NCBI GenBank assembly: GCA_036520715.1
Contig: DATDJF010000308.1
Location: 1 to 10,897 of the forward strand
Length of the DNA stretch: 10,897 nucleotides
Direction of reading: 5' to 3'
DNA from: JAEUPI01 sp036520715
Lineage (GTDB): Bacteria > Pseudomonadota > Gammaproteobacteria > Burkholderiales > Burkholderiaceae_C
A model generated the notes under the pieces. The model was not told the origin of the DNA. It saw only the letters and a program-made list of their open reading frames with translations, and ran no database searches. The stretch's first letter is position 1, and each line of letters opens with the position of its first letter. Made by a program: the position numbers and the translations under genes. This document shows positions 1 to 6,768 of the stretch, one piece after another.

Positions 1-573
1 CGAGCCCTTGAACGGGATGTTGGTGGCGTTGATGCCGGCGGCGAGCTTGAACTTTTCGGCGTTGAGGTGCGTGGCGCTGCCCTGGCCGGCGGAGGCGAAG
101 TTGAGGCCCGCCGCGTTGGCCTTGGCCGCGGCCACCAGCTCACGCACGCTCTTGATGTTCTTGCTCGGCGCGATCACCAGCACGTTGGGCGTGGCCGAGA
201 TCGGCGTCACGCCGGCGAAGGCGGTCAGGGTGTCGAACGGCAGCTTCGCGAAGGTGCTCGGGCTCACCGTGTGCGAGCTCGAGTGGATCATGATGGTGTA
301 GCCGTCGGGCTCTGCCTGAGCCACCTGGGCCTGGCCGATCGTGCCGCTGGCGCCGGCCTTGTTTTCGACCACCAGCTGCTGGCCCATGCTGGCCGACATC
401 TTGTCGGTGATCGCGCGGGCGATGATGTCGGTGGTGCTGCCGGCCGCAAAGGGCACGATCACGCGGATCGGCTTGTTCGGATAGCCGGTCTGCGCGAGCG
501 CCAGAGTCGGCACCAGGGCGGCGGCGGCGAGCGTCAGCGCGGCCCGGCGAGGCAGGGTGAGGTCAACGGACAT
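1..573 (-). CDS. Bug/TctC-family tripartite tricarboxylate transporter substrate-binding protein (partial, C-terminus missing)
   Basis: The gene runs off the left edge, leaving 191 residues of a family usually near 320-330. It encodes a periplasmic receptor that would bind a small, often carboxylated, solute. Residues 1-27 form a signal peptide with an arginine pair (R9, R10), a hydrophobic stretch and an ALA cleavage site before QTGYP. Family hallmarks follow: YPNKPIRVIVPFAAG at 31-45, then the T-D-I-I-A-R block around 48-53, VVENKAGASGTIG at 68-80 and EPDGYT at 88-93. The usual PGG of the first loop is AGS here. The start is fixed by AAGGAG about seven bases before ATG. It lies 69 bp downstream of the SDR gene on the same strand and may share its transcript. 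No membrane TctA/TctB partner is visible, which is common for Bug receptors in Burkholderiales. The ligand cannot be deduced. Confidence 0.93.
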   Translation of the reverse strand, partial: MSVDLTLPRRAALTLAAAALVPTLALAQTGYPNKPIRVIVPFAAGSTTDIIARAITDKMSASMGQQLVVENKAGASGTIGQAQVAQAEPDGYTIMIHSSSHTVSPSTFAKLPFDTLTAFAGVTPISATPNVLVIAPSKNIKSVRELVAAAKANAAGLNFASAGQGSATHLNAEKFKLAAGINATNIPFKGS

Positions 574-610
574 CGTGGTCTCCTTGTATTAGCTCACCGA
601 ATGGTTGAAG

Positions 611-634
611 TGCGGCACCCACGACCCTGCCGCA
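611..634 (-). other. Intergenic inverted repeat between SDR and Bug genes
   Basis: TGCGGCA at 611-617 and TGCCGCA at 628-634 are perfect complements, giving a 7-bp stem with a 10-nt loop. It lies between the SDR stop and the receptor start. No T-run follows on the minus strand, so it is not a standard intrinsic terminator. It could set mRNA stability or partial read-through. In GC-rich DNA a 7-bp stem can also arise by chance. Confidence 0.35.
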
Positions 635-642
635 ACGAGCGC

Positions 643-1395
643 TCAGTACGTGGCGCGCCCGCCCGAGATGTCGAACACCGCGCCGGTGGAGAACGAGCAG
701 TCGGGTGACGACAGCCAGCACACCATCGCGGCGAGCTCCTCGACCAGCAGGAAGCGGCCCATCGGGATCTTCGACAGCATGAAGTCGATGTGCGCCTGCG
801 TCATGGTGTCGAACATCGCGGTCTTGGCGGCTGCCGGCGTGATGCAGTTGACCAGCACGCCGTGCTGCGCGAGCTCCTTGCCGAGCGACTTGGTGAGCGC
901 GATCAGGCCGGCCTTGGAGGCGCTGTAGTGCGACGCGTTGGCGTTGCCTTCCTTGCCGGCGATCGATGCGACGTTGACGATGCGGCCATAGCGGCGCGCG
1001 ATCATGTGCGGCACGATGGCCCGGCTCACCAGGTACGGTGCCACCAGGTTGACTTCGATCACCCGCTTCCACACCGCTGGCTCGAGCTCCCAGGTGGTGC
1101 CGTTGCCGCCGGTGATGCCGGCGTTGTTGACGAGGATGTCGATCTGCCCGTAACGCTCGAGCGTGCCCTGCACCGCGCCGGCCACCGAGGTTTCGCTGGA
1201 CAGCTCGACCACGGTGCCTGCCACGTTGCCGCGCGCGCTCAGCTCGGCGCGCGCCTGCTCCAGGCGTGCGCTGTCGATGTCCCACAGCGCCACCGACGCG
1301 CCCGAATCGAGCATGCGCAGCGCAGTCGCATAGCCGAAGCCTTGCGCGCCGCCGGTGATGACGGCGACGCGGTCGTGCAGGTCGATGCGGTTCAT
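643..1395 (-). CDS. SDR-family NAD(P)-dependent oxidoreductase
   Basis: This 250-residue protein is a classical short-chain dehydrogenase/reductase of normal length, cytosolic and probably tetrameric. Visible motifs are the cofactor loop TGGAQGFG at 14-21, an acidic residue at the end of strand two (D39, in WDID) that usually favours NAD(H) over NADP(H), NNAG at 90-93, N116, catalytic S144, and the Y157-x3-K161 pair in HYSASK. The usual proline-glycine after strand six is replaced by P187-A-A-A-K-T. The closest general resemblance is to FabG-like alcohol/3-oxoacyl reductases, but the substrate is not readable. Its ATG overlaps the stop of the upstream AhpD-like gene as ATGA, so translation is probably coupled. 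With the receptor downstream it may belong to a small catabolic set. A fatty-acid synthesis FabG is unlikely because no fab genes are adjacent. Confidence 0.93.
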   Translation of the reverse strand: MNRIDLHDRVAVITGGAQGFGYATALRMLDSGASVALWDIDSARLEQARAELSARGNVAGTVVELSSETSVAGAVQGTLERYGQIDILVNNAGITGGNGTTWELEPAVWKRVIEVNLVAPYLVSRAIVPHMIARRYGRIVNVASIAGKEGNANASHYSASKAGLIALTKSLGKELAQHGVLVNCITPAAAKTAMFDTMTQAHIDFMLSKIPMGRFLLVEELAAMVCWLSSPDCSFSTGAVFDISGGRATY

Positions 1396-1988
1396 GTGTT
1401 TTCCTTCTTCGTGCGAGGCACGCGGCCCATCAGATAGAACTCGTCGTTCGGCCGCAGGCTGATCACGTTGGCCAGGCGGTTGGACAACCCGAAGAAGGCG
1501 CTGATCGCGGCGATGTCCCAGATGTCTTCGTCGTGAAAGCCATGCGCACGCAATACTTCGAAGTCGGCGTCGCCGACCTCGTGCGACGCGCGCGTCACTT
1601 TCAGTGCGAAGTCGAGCATCGCCTTCTGGCGCGGCGTGATGTCGGCCTTAAGGGGGTTGACCGCGATCTGGTCGGCCAGCAGCGGCTTCTTCTCGTACAC
1701 GCGCAGGATCGCGCCGTGCGCCACCACGCAGTACAGGCAGTTGTTGGCGCCCGAGGTGGCGACGATGATCATCTCGCGCTCGCCCTTCGTCAGGGCACCG
1801 CCCTCCTTGAGCAGCAGCGCGTCGTGGTAGGCGAGGAAGGCGCGCAGCTCGGCCGGCCGGTGCGCCAGCGCGAGGAACACGTTGGGCACGAAGCCGGCCT
1901 TCTCCTGCACTTCGAGGATGCGCTCGCGCAGGTCGGCAGGCAGGTCGTTGAGTTCGGGCACCGGGTAGCGGCTGATCGGTGGCTTCAT
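1392..1988 (-). CDS. AhpD-like peroxidase-related protein (carboxymuconolactone decarboxylase fold)
   Basis: The protein has 198 residues from ATG at 1988, preceded by AAGGA six bases upstream. An upstream in-frame ATG at 2096 lies inside msbA and would add 36 residues with no family character, so it is rejected. The core is E72 followed by C84-L-Y-C87 and H91, the E-x11-C-x2-C-x3-H arrangement of the AhpD active site. That suggests thiol-based peroxidase or disulfide reductase chemistry. Length and the start (RYPVPELNDLPADLRERI) match the uncharacterised 'peroxidase-related enzyme' group rather than true AhpD. There is no signal peptide, so it should be cytosolic. It starts 55 bp after msbA and overlaps the SDR gene by 4 bp (ATGA). 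Its physiological substrate is unknown. A role in protecting against peroxide made by the neighbouring pathway is possible but only inferred. Confidence 0.9.
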   Translation of the reverse strand: MKPPISRYPVPELNDLPADLRERILEVQEKAGFVPNVFLALAHRPAELRAFLAYHDALLLKEGGALTKGEREMIIVATSGANNCLYCVVAHGAILRVYEKKPLLADQIAVNPLKADITPRQKAMLDFALKVTRASHEVGDADFEVLRAHGFHDEDIWDIAAISAFFGLSNRLANVISLRPNDEFYLMGRVPRTKKENT

Positions 1989-2043
1989 TTGGCATCCTTC
2001 GCGCTGCGCGCTGCGGAATTCGACTTGGGAGCGGCCCGGCGTC

Positions 2044-3786
2044 TCATGCGGTCTCCTCGTGCGCGGTGCGAAACTGCAGCGCGTGCAGCCGCGCATACAG
2101 GCCGCCGCGTGCCAGCAGCTCGGCGTGGGTGCCTTGCTCGACCAGGCGGCCGGCGTCGATGGCCACCACGCGGTCGGCGTGCTCGATGGTCGACAGCCGG
2201 TGCGCGATCACCAGCGTCGTGCGGCCCTTCATCAGTTCCTCGAGCGCGGACTGCACGGCGCGTTCGGACTCGCTGTCCAGTGCCGACGTGGCCTCGTCGA
2301 AGATCAGGATCGGGGCGTCCTTGTAGATCGCGCGCGCGATCGCCAGCCGCTGGCGCTGCCCGCCCGAGAGCTGGCTGCCGTTGTGGCCGATCTCGCTGTG
2401 AATGCCTTGCGGCAGCGACTCGACGAACTCCAGCAGGTTGGCGCCGCGCAGCGCCGCGCGCACGCGGGCGGGGTCGATCTCATCGCCCAGCACCACGTTG
2501 GCCGCCACGCTGTCGTCGAACAGCACCACGTCCTGGCTGACCAGCGCAAACTGGCGGCGCAGCGACTCGACGCTCCACTCGCGCAGCGGCACGCCATCGA
2601 GCCGGATCTCGCCCGCCGTGGGCTCGATGAAGCGCGGCAGCAGGTTCACCAGCGATGTCTTGCCGGCCCCCGAGGGGCCCACCAGCGCCACCGTCTCGCC
2701 GGCCGCGATGGTGAGCGTGAAGCTGTCGAGCGCCGGCGCCTGGTCGGCCGCATAACGCAGCGTCACCGCGTCGAGCTCGATGCGGCCGCTGGCGCGCGCC
2801 GCGCTGTGCGTGCCGCCGTGCTCGACGAGGCCGTCGCGCACCAGGTCGACGCTGCGCTCGAGCGCCGTGAGGCCGCGCAGGATCGGCGCCATCACGTCGG
2901 CCAGGTGGCGGATCGGCGGCAGCGTCATCAGCATCGCGGTGATGAAGGCCACGAAGCCGCCCACCGTCTGCCCACCCTGTTGGGTCTGGTACAGCGCGAT
3001 CACAATCACCGCCGACATCGCGCAGGCCGCCAGGATCTGCGTCAACGGTGTCATCGCGGCCGAGGCCGTGACGCTCTTCAGCGCCAGGCGGCGCAGCGCG
3101 GTGCTCAGCCGGTCGAAGCGCCTGGCCTGCGACGGGCCGGCGTCGTGCAGCCGCACGATGCGCCAGGCCAGCACGTTTTCCTCCACCACGTAGGCCAGAT
3201 CGTCGTTGGCACGCTGGCCTTCGCGGGTGAGGCGCTGCACGCGCACGCCGGCGGTGCGCATCACCCAGCCGATGGCCGGGAACAACAAGCCGATGACCAG
3301 CGTCAGCGCCCAGTTGAGGTACAGCAGGTAGGCCAGCAGCGCGATCAGGGTCAGCGAGTCGCGCACCAGCGTCAGCACCGAGTTGACGAGCTGCCCGGTC
3401 GAGCCCTGGATTTCGTAGACGAGCATGTTGGTCAGGCTGCTCGCCGAGTGCTTCGTGAAGAGCGCCGGTTCGGCGCGCAGCAAATGGTCGAACAGCTGCA
3501 GGCGCAGCGCCTGCGACGCCTGGTTGGCCGCCCAGGTGAGCGCATATTGCGCCACGAAGCCGGCCAGGCCGCGCACCGTGAACAAGCCGATGATCGCCAC
3601 CGGCACCATCCACAGCGGGATGCCGGCGCCGACGAAACCCTTGTCGAGCAGCGGCTTCATCAAGGCCGGCAAGGCGGGCTCGGTGAGGGCCGCCACGAGC
3701 GAGGCCAGGCCTGCCACCACGATGCCCTTGCGGCCACTGCGGAAGTACGGAACGACGCGGGAGATGCGCTGCAGCAAAGTGGCCAT
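2044..3786 (-). CDS. msbA: Lipid A/lipopolysaccharide flippase MsbA, ABC transporter with fused permease and ATPase
   Basis: This 580-residue half-transporter has the usual MsbA length. It works as an inner-membrane homodimer that flips core-lipid A to the periplasmic leaflet using ATP. The membrane domain spans about residues 20-310, with hydrophobic segments near 22-42, 58-80, 137-157, 160-176, 250-267 and 275-290. The nucleotide-binding domain follows, with Walker A GPSGAGKT at 370-377, Q-loop Q418, signature LSGGQ at 473-477, Walker B ILIFDE at 493-498 and switch H529. All catalytic residues are intact. The ATG at 3786 is chosen because MATLLQRI begins the family homology and GAAGG lies ten bases upstream. 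The open frame extends to 3927, but those 47 extra residues are arginine-rich and cover the promoter region. It diverges from tolB. Another lipid or drug exporter of the same family cannot be fully excluded. Confidence 0.93.
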   Translation of the reverse strand: MATLLQRISRVVPYFRSGRKGIVVAGLASLVAALTEPALPALMKPLLDKGFVGAGIPLWMVPVAIIGLFTVRGLAGFVAQYALTWAANQASQALRLQLFDHLLRAEPALFTKHSASSLTNMLVYEIQGSTGQLVNSVLTLVRDSLTLIALLAYLLYLNWALTLVIGLLFPAIGWVMRTAGVRVQRLTREGQRANDDLAYVVEENVLAWRIVRLHDAGPSQARRFDRLSTALRRLALKSVTASAAMTPLTQILAACAMSAVIVIALYQTQQGGQTVGGFVAFITAMLMTLPPIRHLADVMAPILRGLTALERSVDLVRDGLVEHGGTHSAARASGRIELDAVTLRYAADQAPALDSFTLTIAAGETVALVGPSGAGKTSLVNLLPRFIEPTAGEIRLDGVPLREWSVESLRRQFALVSQDVVLFDDSVAANVVLGDEIDPARVRAALRGANLLEFVESLPQGIHSEIGHNGSQLSGGQRQRLAIARAIYKDAPILIFDEATSALDSESERAVQSALEELMKGRTTLVIAHRLSTIEHADRVVAIDAGRLVEQGTHAELLARGGLYARLHALQFRTAHEETA

Positions 3787-3840
3787 GGACGGCAGGCCTT
3801 CGAGGTCGATGCGACGACCCGTTTGACACCACAACTGACG

Positions 3841-3867
3841 ATTATCCCTGCGGCTCCTGCCTACAAT
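3841..3867. promoter_or_regulatory. Probable divergent promoter region between msbA and tolB
   Basis: The 144 bp between the two start codons (3787-3930) hold one good minus-10 box for each direction. TACAAT at 3862-3867 points towards tolB, with a leader of about 57 nt. GATAAT on the minus strand at 3841-3846 points towards msbA, with a leader of about 48 nt. The boxes lie close together, so the two polymerase footprints would overlap and could compete. No convincing minus-35 box sits at 16-18 bp from either, so the assignment is tentative. Confidence 0.4.
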
Positions 3868-3930
3868 GGGCGACAACAGGCGGCAGCGGGCTGCGGAACC
3901 AGTGCGGCCGAAGCGAATCCACAACACTTC

Positions 3931-5229
3931 ATGGTGATCCCACCCGAGACGCAGCAGTACCCATCACGCCGCCGCTGGCTGGCCGGGGCTCTCGCCGCCG
4001 GGGCGTTGCACGGGGTCGCGCGCGCGCAGTTCCGCGTCGAAATCTCGGGCGTCGGCGCCACCCAGCTGCCGGTGGGCGTGGCCAAGTTCCGCGAGGAAGA
4101 CAAGGCCGGCCAATCGATCTCGGGCATCGTGCGTGCCGACTTCGAGCGCTCGGGCGTGTTCCGGATCGTCGATTCCGCCGGTGACTTCGACGAGACCTCG
4201 CGCCCCAACTACACCGAGTGGCGTGGCCGCGGCGCCGACGCGTTGGTGGCGGGCTCGGCGGCGCGCCTGGCCGACGGCCGCTTCGACGTGCGCTACAAGC
4301 TGTGGGACGTGGTCAAGGGGAGCGACCTCGGCGGCCAGGCCTATGCCGTGGTGGCGGCCGACCTGCGCCTCACGGCCCATCGCATCGCCGACACGGTGTA
4401 CGAACGGCTCACCGGCGACAAGGGCGTGTTCTCGACCCGCATCGCCTACGTCACCCGGGTGGCCAACCGCTACACGCTGCGCATCACCGATGCCGACGGC
4501 GAGGGCGGCCAGGTGGCGCTCAACAGCACGCAGCCGATCATCTCGCCGGCCTGGTCGCCCGACGGCAAGTCGCTGGCCTACGTGTCGTTCGAAAGCGGCA
4601 AGGCAGTGGTGTGGGCGCAAGACGTGTCCAGCGGCGACCGCCGTGCGATCGCCAACTTCCGCGGCAGCAACAGCGCGCCGACCTGGTCGCCCGACGGCGG
4701 CACGCTGGCCGTGACGCTGTCGCGCGACGGCATTTCCCAGATCTACCTGATGGACCCCAACGGCGGCAGCGTGCGCCGCATCACGCAAAGCAGCGCGATC
4801 GACACCGAGCCGGTGTTCACGCCCGACGGCAAGCAGATCTATTTCGTCAGCGATCGCGGCGGCAGCCCGCAGGTCTATCGTGTGGCCACCGGCGGCGGCA
4901 ACCCGGAGCGCGTGACCTTCAGCGGCAACTACAACATCAGCCCGGCGCTCAGTCCCGACGGGCGCACCATGGCGTACATCAATCGCAACGGCGGCGAGTT
5001 CAAGGTCATGACGCTCGACCTGGGGGCTGGCACGGTGCGTGCCGTCAGCGACACCAGCGAAGACGAGAGTCCCAGTTTTGCGCCCAACGGCAAGCTCATC
5101 ATCTATGCCACGCGCGCGCAGGGGCGCGACGTGCTGATGACCACCACGCTCGACGGCCGCATCCGCACGCGGTTGCTGTCGTCGGGGGTGGACGTGAGAG
5201 AGCCGATCTGGGGACCTTTTGGCCGGTGA
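3931..5229 (+). CDS. tolB: Tol-Pal system protein TolB (periplasmic beta-propeller)
   Basis: The protein has 432 residues, matching the family (about 430). TolB is periplasmic and binds Pal. With TolQRA it helps outer-membrane constriction during division and envelope integrity. Residues 1-32 are a signal peptide ending VARA before QFRVEISG. It carries S12-R-R-R-W-L17, which resembles a Tat motif. An N-terminal alpha/beta domain spans about 33-175. A beta-propeller follows with repeated (W/F)-(S/T)-P-D-G-x blades: AWSPDGKSLAY, TWSPDGGTLAV, VFTPDGKQIYF, ALSPDGRTMAY, SFAPNGKLIIY, and a closing EPIWGPFG. The start is the first ATG after the promoter region. No clear Shine-Dalgarno precedes it, and GTG at 3934 would remove only one residue. 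It leads an operon with pal (32 bp on) and cpoB. The usual upstream tolA is absent. Confidence 0.96.
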   Translation: MVIPPETQQYPSRRRWLAGALAAGALHGVARAQFRVEISGVGATQLPVGVAKFREEDKAGQSISGIVRADFERSGVFRIVDSAGDFDETSRPNYTEWRGRGADALVAGSAARLADGRFDVRYKLWDVVKGSDLGGQAYAVVAADLRLTAHRIADTVYERLTGDKGVFSTRIAYVTRVANRYTLRITDADGEGGQVALNSTQPIISPAWSPDGKSLAYVSFESGKAVVWAQDVSSGDRRAIANFRGSNSAPTWSPDGGTLAVTLSRDGISQIYLMDPNGGSVRRITQSSAIDTEPVFTPDGKQIYFVSDRGGSPQVYRVATGGGNPERVTFSGNYNISPALSPDGRTMAYINRNGGEFKVMTLDLGAGTVRAVSDTSEDESPSFAPNGKLIIYATRAQGRDVLMTTTLDGRIRTRLLSSGVDVREPIWGPFGR

Positions 5230-5261
5230 ACCCGGCCCTTTCACACTGCAAGGAGACCACC

Positions 5262-5810
5262 ATGAACCATTTCCGAACCTCGCTGTGTGCGGCGCTGATC
5301 AGCGCCTGTCTTGCCGGTTGCGGCTCGTCGGTCAAGCTCGACGACGCTGCGCCGGTGGTCGATGCCAAGCCCAACCCCGCAGGCAGCGGTGCAGCCGGCG
5401 CCGGCGGCAACCGCGCCGGCACGTCGCAATCGGCGGTGACCACGGTCGACGCCACCAAGATCGACCCCACCGCCGCCGGCAACCTCGGCCGCGTCGTGTA
5501 CTTCGACTACGACAGCTACGTGCTGAAAGACGAGTTCCGTCCGCTGGTGGAGGGTTATGCGCGTTTGCTCAGCTCGGCCCGGACCAAGAAGATGGTGATC
5601 GAGGGCCACACCGACGAGCGCGGCGGCCGCGAGTACAACCTGGCGCTCGGCCAGCGCCGCGCCGAGGCGGTGGCCAAGTCGCTGGTGCTGCTGGGCGCCT
5701 CCGACAGCCAGCTCGAGGCGGTGAGCTTCGGCAAGGAGCGGCCGATCAACGACGGCCACGACGAGGCCGCCTGGGCCAAGAACCGTCGCGCCGAGCTGAA
5801 GGACCGGTGA
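5262..5810 (+). CDS. pal: Peptidoglycan-associated lipoprotein Pal
   Basis: This 182-residue outer-membrane lipoprotein has the signal MNHFRTSLCAALISACLAGC with a clear LAGC lipobox, so C20 is lipidated. G21 at +2 fits outer-membrane sorting. A flexible Ala/Gly/Pro-rich linker spans about 28-60. The OmpA-like peptidoglycan-binding domain (about 77-180) shows VYFDYDSYVL, GHTDERGGREYN at 115-126 with D117, QRRA at 131-134 and NRRAEL at 174-179, the residues that hold diaminopimelate in the family. The C-terminus ends ELKDR rather than the more usual hydrophobic residues after NRRA. AAGGAG lies seven bases before the ATG, giving the same AAGGAGACCAC string as the Bug gene. The stop overlaps the cpoB start by one base (TGATG), implying coupled translation. 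Confidence 0.97.
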   Translation: MNHFRTSLCAALISACLAGCGSSVKLDDAAPVVDAKPNPAGSGAAGAGGNRAGTSQSAVTTVDATKIDPTAAGNLGRVVYFDYDSYVLKDEFRPLVEGYARLLSSARTKKMVIEGHTDERGGREYNLALGQRRAEAVAKSLVLLGASDSQLEAVSFGKERPINDGHDEAAWAKNRRAELKDR

Positions 5811-6604
5811 TGGCCCGGTCGTGGTGGCCGCAGCGCGCCGGCGCTGCGGCGCTCTTGCTGCTGCTGGCGCTGCCCGCCGGCGCCGCGCTGTTCGACGACG
5901 ACGAGGCGCGCAAGGCGATCCTCGAGCTGCGCCAGCGGCTGCAGCAGATGGATCAGACCAACGCCCGCCAGGACGCCGAGACGGCCAAGGCCCTGGCCGC
6001 GCTGAACGAGCAGATCCAGGTGCTCAAGCGCAGCGTGCTCGATCTCAACGGGCAGCTCGAGTCGCTGCGCAGCGAGATCGCCCGGCTGCGCGGCACCGAC
6101 GAGCAGCTCACGCGCGACCTGTCCGACGTGCAGCGTCGCCAGAAGGACATCTCGCAAGGCGTCGACGACCGCATTCGCAAGCTCGAGCCGATGAAAGTCT
6201 CGGTCGACGGCCGCGAGTTCATGGCCGACCCCGAGGAAAAGCGCCAGTTCGACGACGCATTGGCCGTGCTTCGCAACGGCGAGTTCGACAAGGCGGCGGC
6301 GACGTTCGGCGGCTTCCTGCGCCGCTACCCGGCCAGCGGCTACGCTGACAGCGCGCGCTTCTGGCAGGGCAATGCGCTGTACGGCAAGCGCGACTACAAG
6401 GAAGCGATCGCCTCGTTCCGCGGCCTGGTGGCCAATGCGCCGGATCATCCGCGCGCGCCCGAGGCCTTGCTGGCGGTGGCCAACTGCCAGGTCGAGGCGC
6501 GCGACACCAAGGGCGCACGCGCCACGATCGGCGAACTGATCAAGACTTACCCGCAGTCCGAAGCCGCGCAGGCGGGCCGCGAGCGGCTCGCGGCGCTAAA
6601 GTAG
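5810..6604 (+). CDS. cpoB: Cell division coordinator CpoB (YbgF), Tol-Pal-associated periplasmic TPR protein
   Basis: The protein has 264 residues, as expected for the family. CpoB links Tol-Pal driven outer-membrane constriction with septal peptidoglycan synthesis by PBP1B in Escherichia coli. Residues 1-26 are a signal peptide (tryptophan pair and arginine, leucine run, AGAA cleavage) before LFDDDEARKAI. A long coiled coil follows at about 30-125 (ILELRQRLQQMDQ to DDRIRKLE), which trimerises the family. The TPR region starts at about 145: RQFDDALAVLRNGEFDKAAATF, YADSARFWQGNALYGKRDYKEAIASF, and PRAPEALLAVANC to ARATIGELIKTYPQSEAA. These are given in pieces and end at LAALK. The ATG at 5810 overlaps the pal stop, so it depends on translation of pal. 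It is the last gene of the tolB-pal-cpoB unit, and a hairpin covers its stop. Confidence 0.96.
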   Translation: MARSWWPQRAGAAALLLLLALPAGAALFDDDEARKAILELRQRLQQMDQTNARQDAETAKALAALNEQIQVLKRSVLDLNGQLESLRSEIARLRGTDEQLTRDLSDVQRRQKDISQGVDDRIRKLEPMKVSVDGREFMADPEEKRQFDDALAVLRNGEFDKAAATFGGFLRRYPASGYADSARFWQGNALYGKRDYKEAIASFRGLVANAPDHPRAPEALLAVANCQVEARDTKGARATIGELIKTYPQSEAAQAGRERLAALK

Positions 6605-6627
6605 CGCGCCGCGCGTCGCGGCGCGCT
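6603..6627 (+). terminator. Strong GC-rich hairpin at the end of the tolB-pal-cpoB operon
   Basis: AGCGCGCCGCG at 6603-6613 and CGCGGCGCGCT at 6617-6627 are perfect complements, giving an 11-bp stem with a CGT loop. The 5' arm begins inside the cpoB stop codon (TAG, 6602-6604). No T-run follows (CGGGTGGCGGG), so it is not a canonical intrinsic terminator. It more likely blocks exonucleases or aids Rho-dependent ending. Confidence 0.5.
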
Positions 6628-6768
6628 CGGGTGGCGGGCTTTGACGAGCCTGCCGCCGCCAGCGATCCTGCGGCGCGCAGCACGCGCGTGATCGTGATCG
6701 GCAGCCCTTCAGCGGGTGTGCGCGACGCGACCGCCCGCGATGCACATCCACCACCTGGAGGCCCGCTG

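Noticed and set aside
3823..3828. Exact TTGACA minus-35 consensus on the plus strand upstream of tolB
   Set aside because: No minus-10 box lies 16-18 bp downstream; the nearest good box (TACAAT at 3862) is 33 bp away, so it is not paired.
2059..5229. A 1056-codon open frame on the plus strand spanning msbA and running into tolB
   Set aside because: The part before 3931 is antisense to msbA, is rich in Arg, His and Gln, and has no family signature. It is a high-GC shadow that happens to be in frame with tolB.
3964..5244. A 426-codon minus-strand frame opposite tolB
   Set aside because: It is the reverse shadow of clear beta-propeller repeats; the composition is Ala/Arg/His-rich with no recognisable motif or ribosome-binding site.
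6631..6768. Extended N-terminus for the cyclase-family protein from GTG at 6631
   Set aside because: The 46 added residues lack family character and would bury the signal peptide; ATG at 6769 has a suitable ribosome-binding site.
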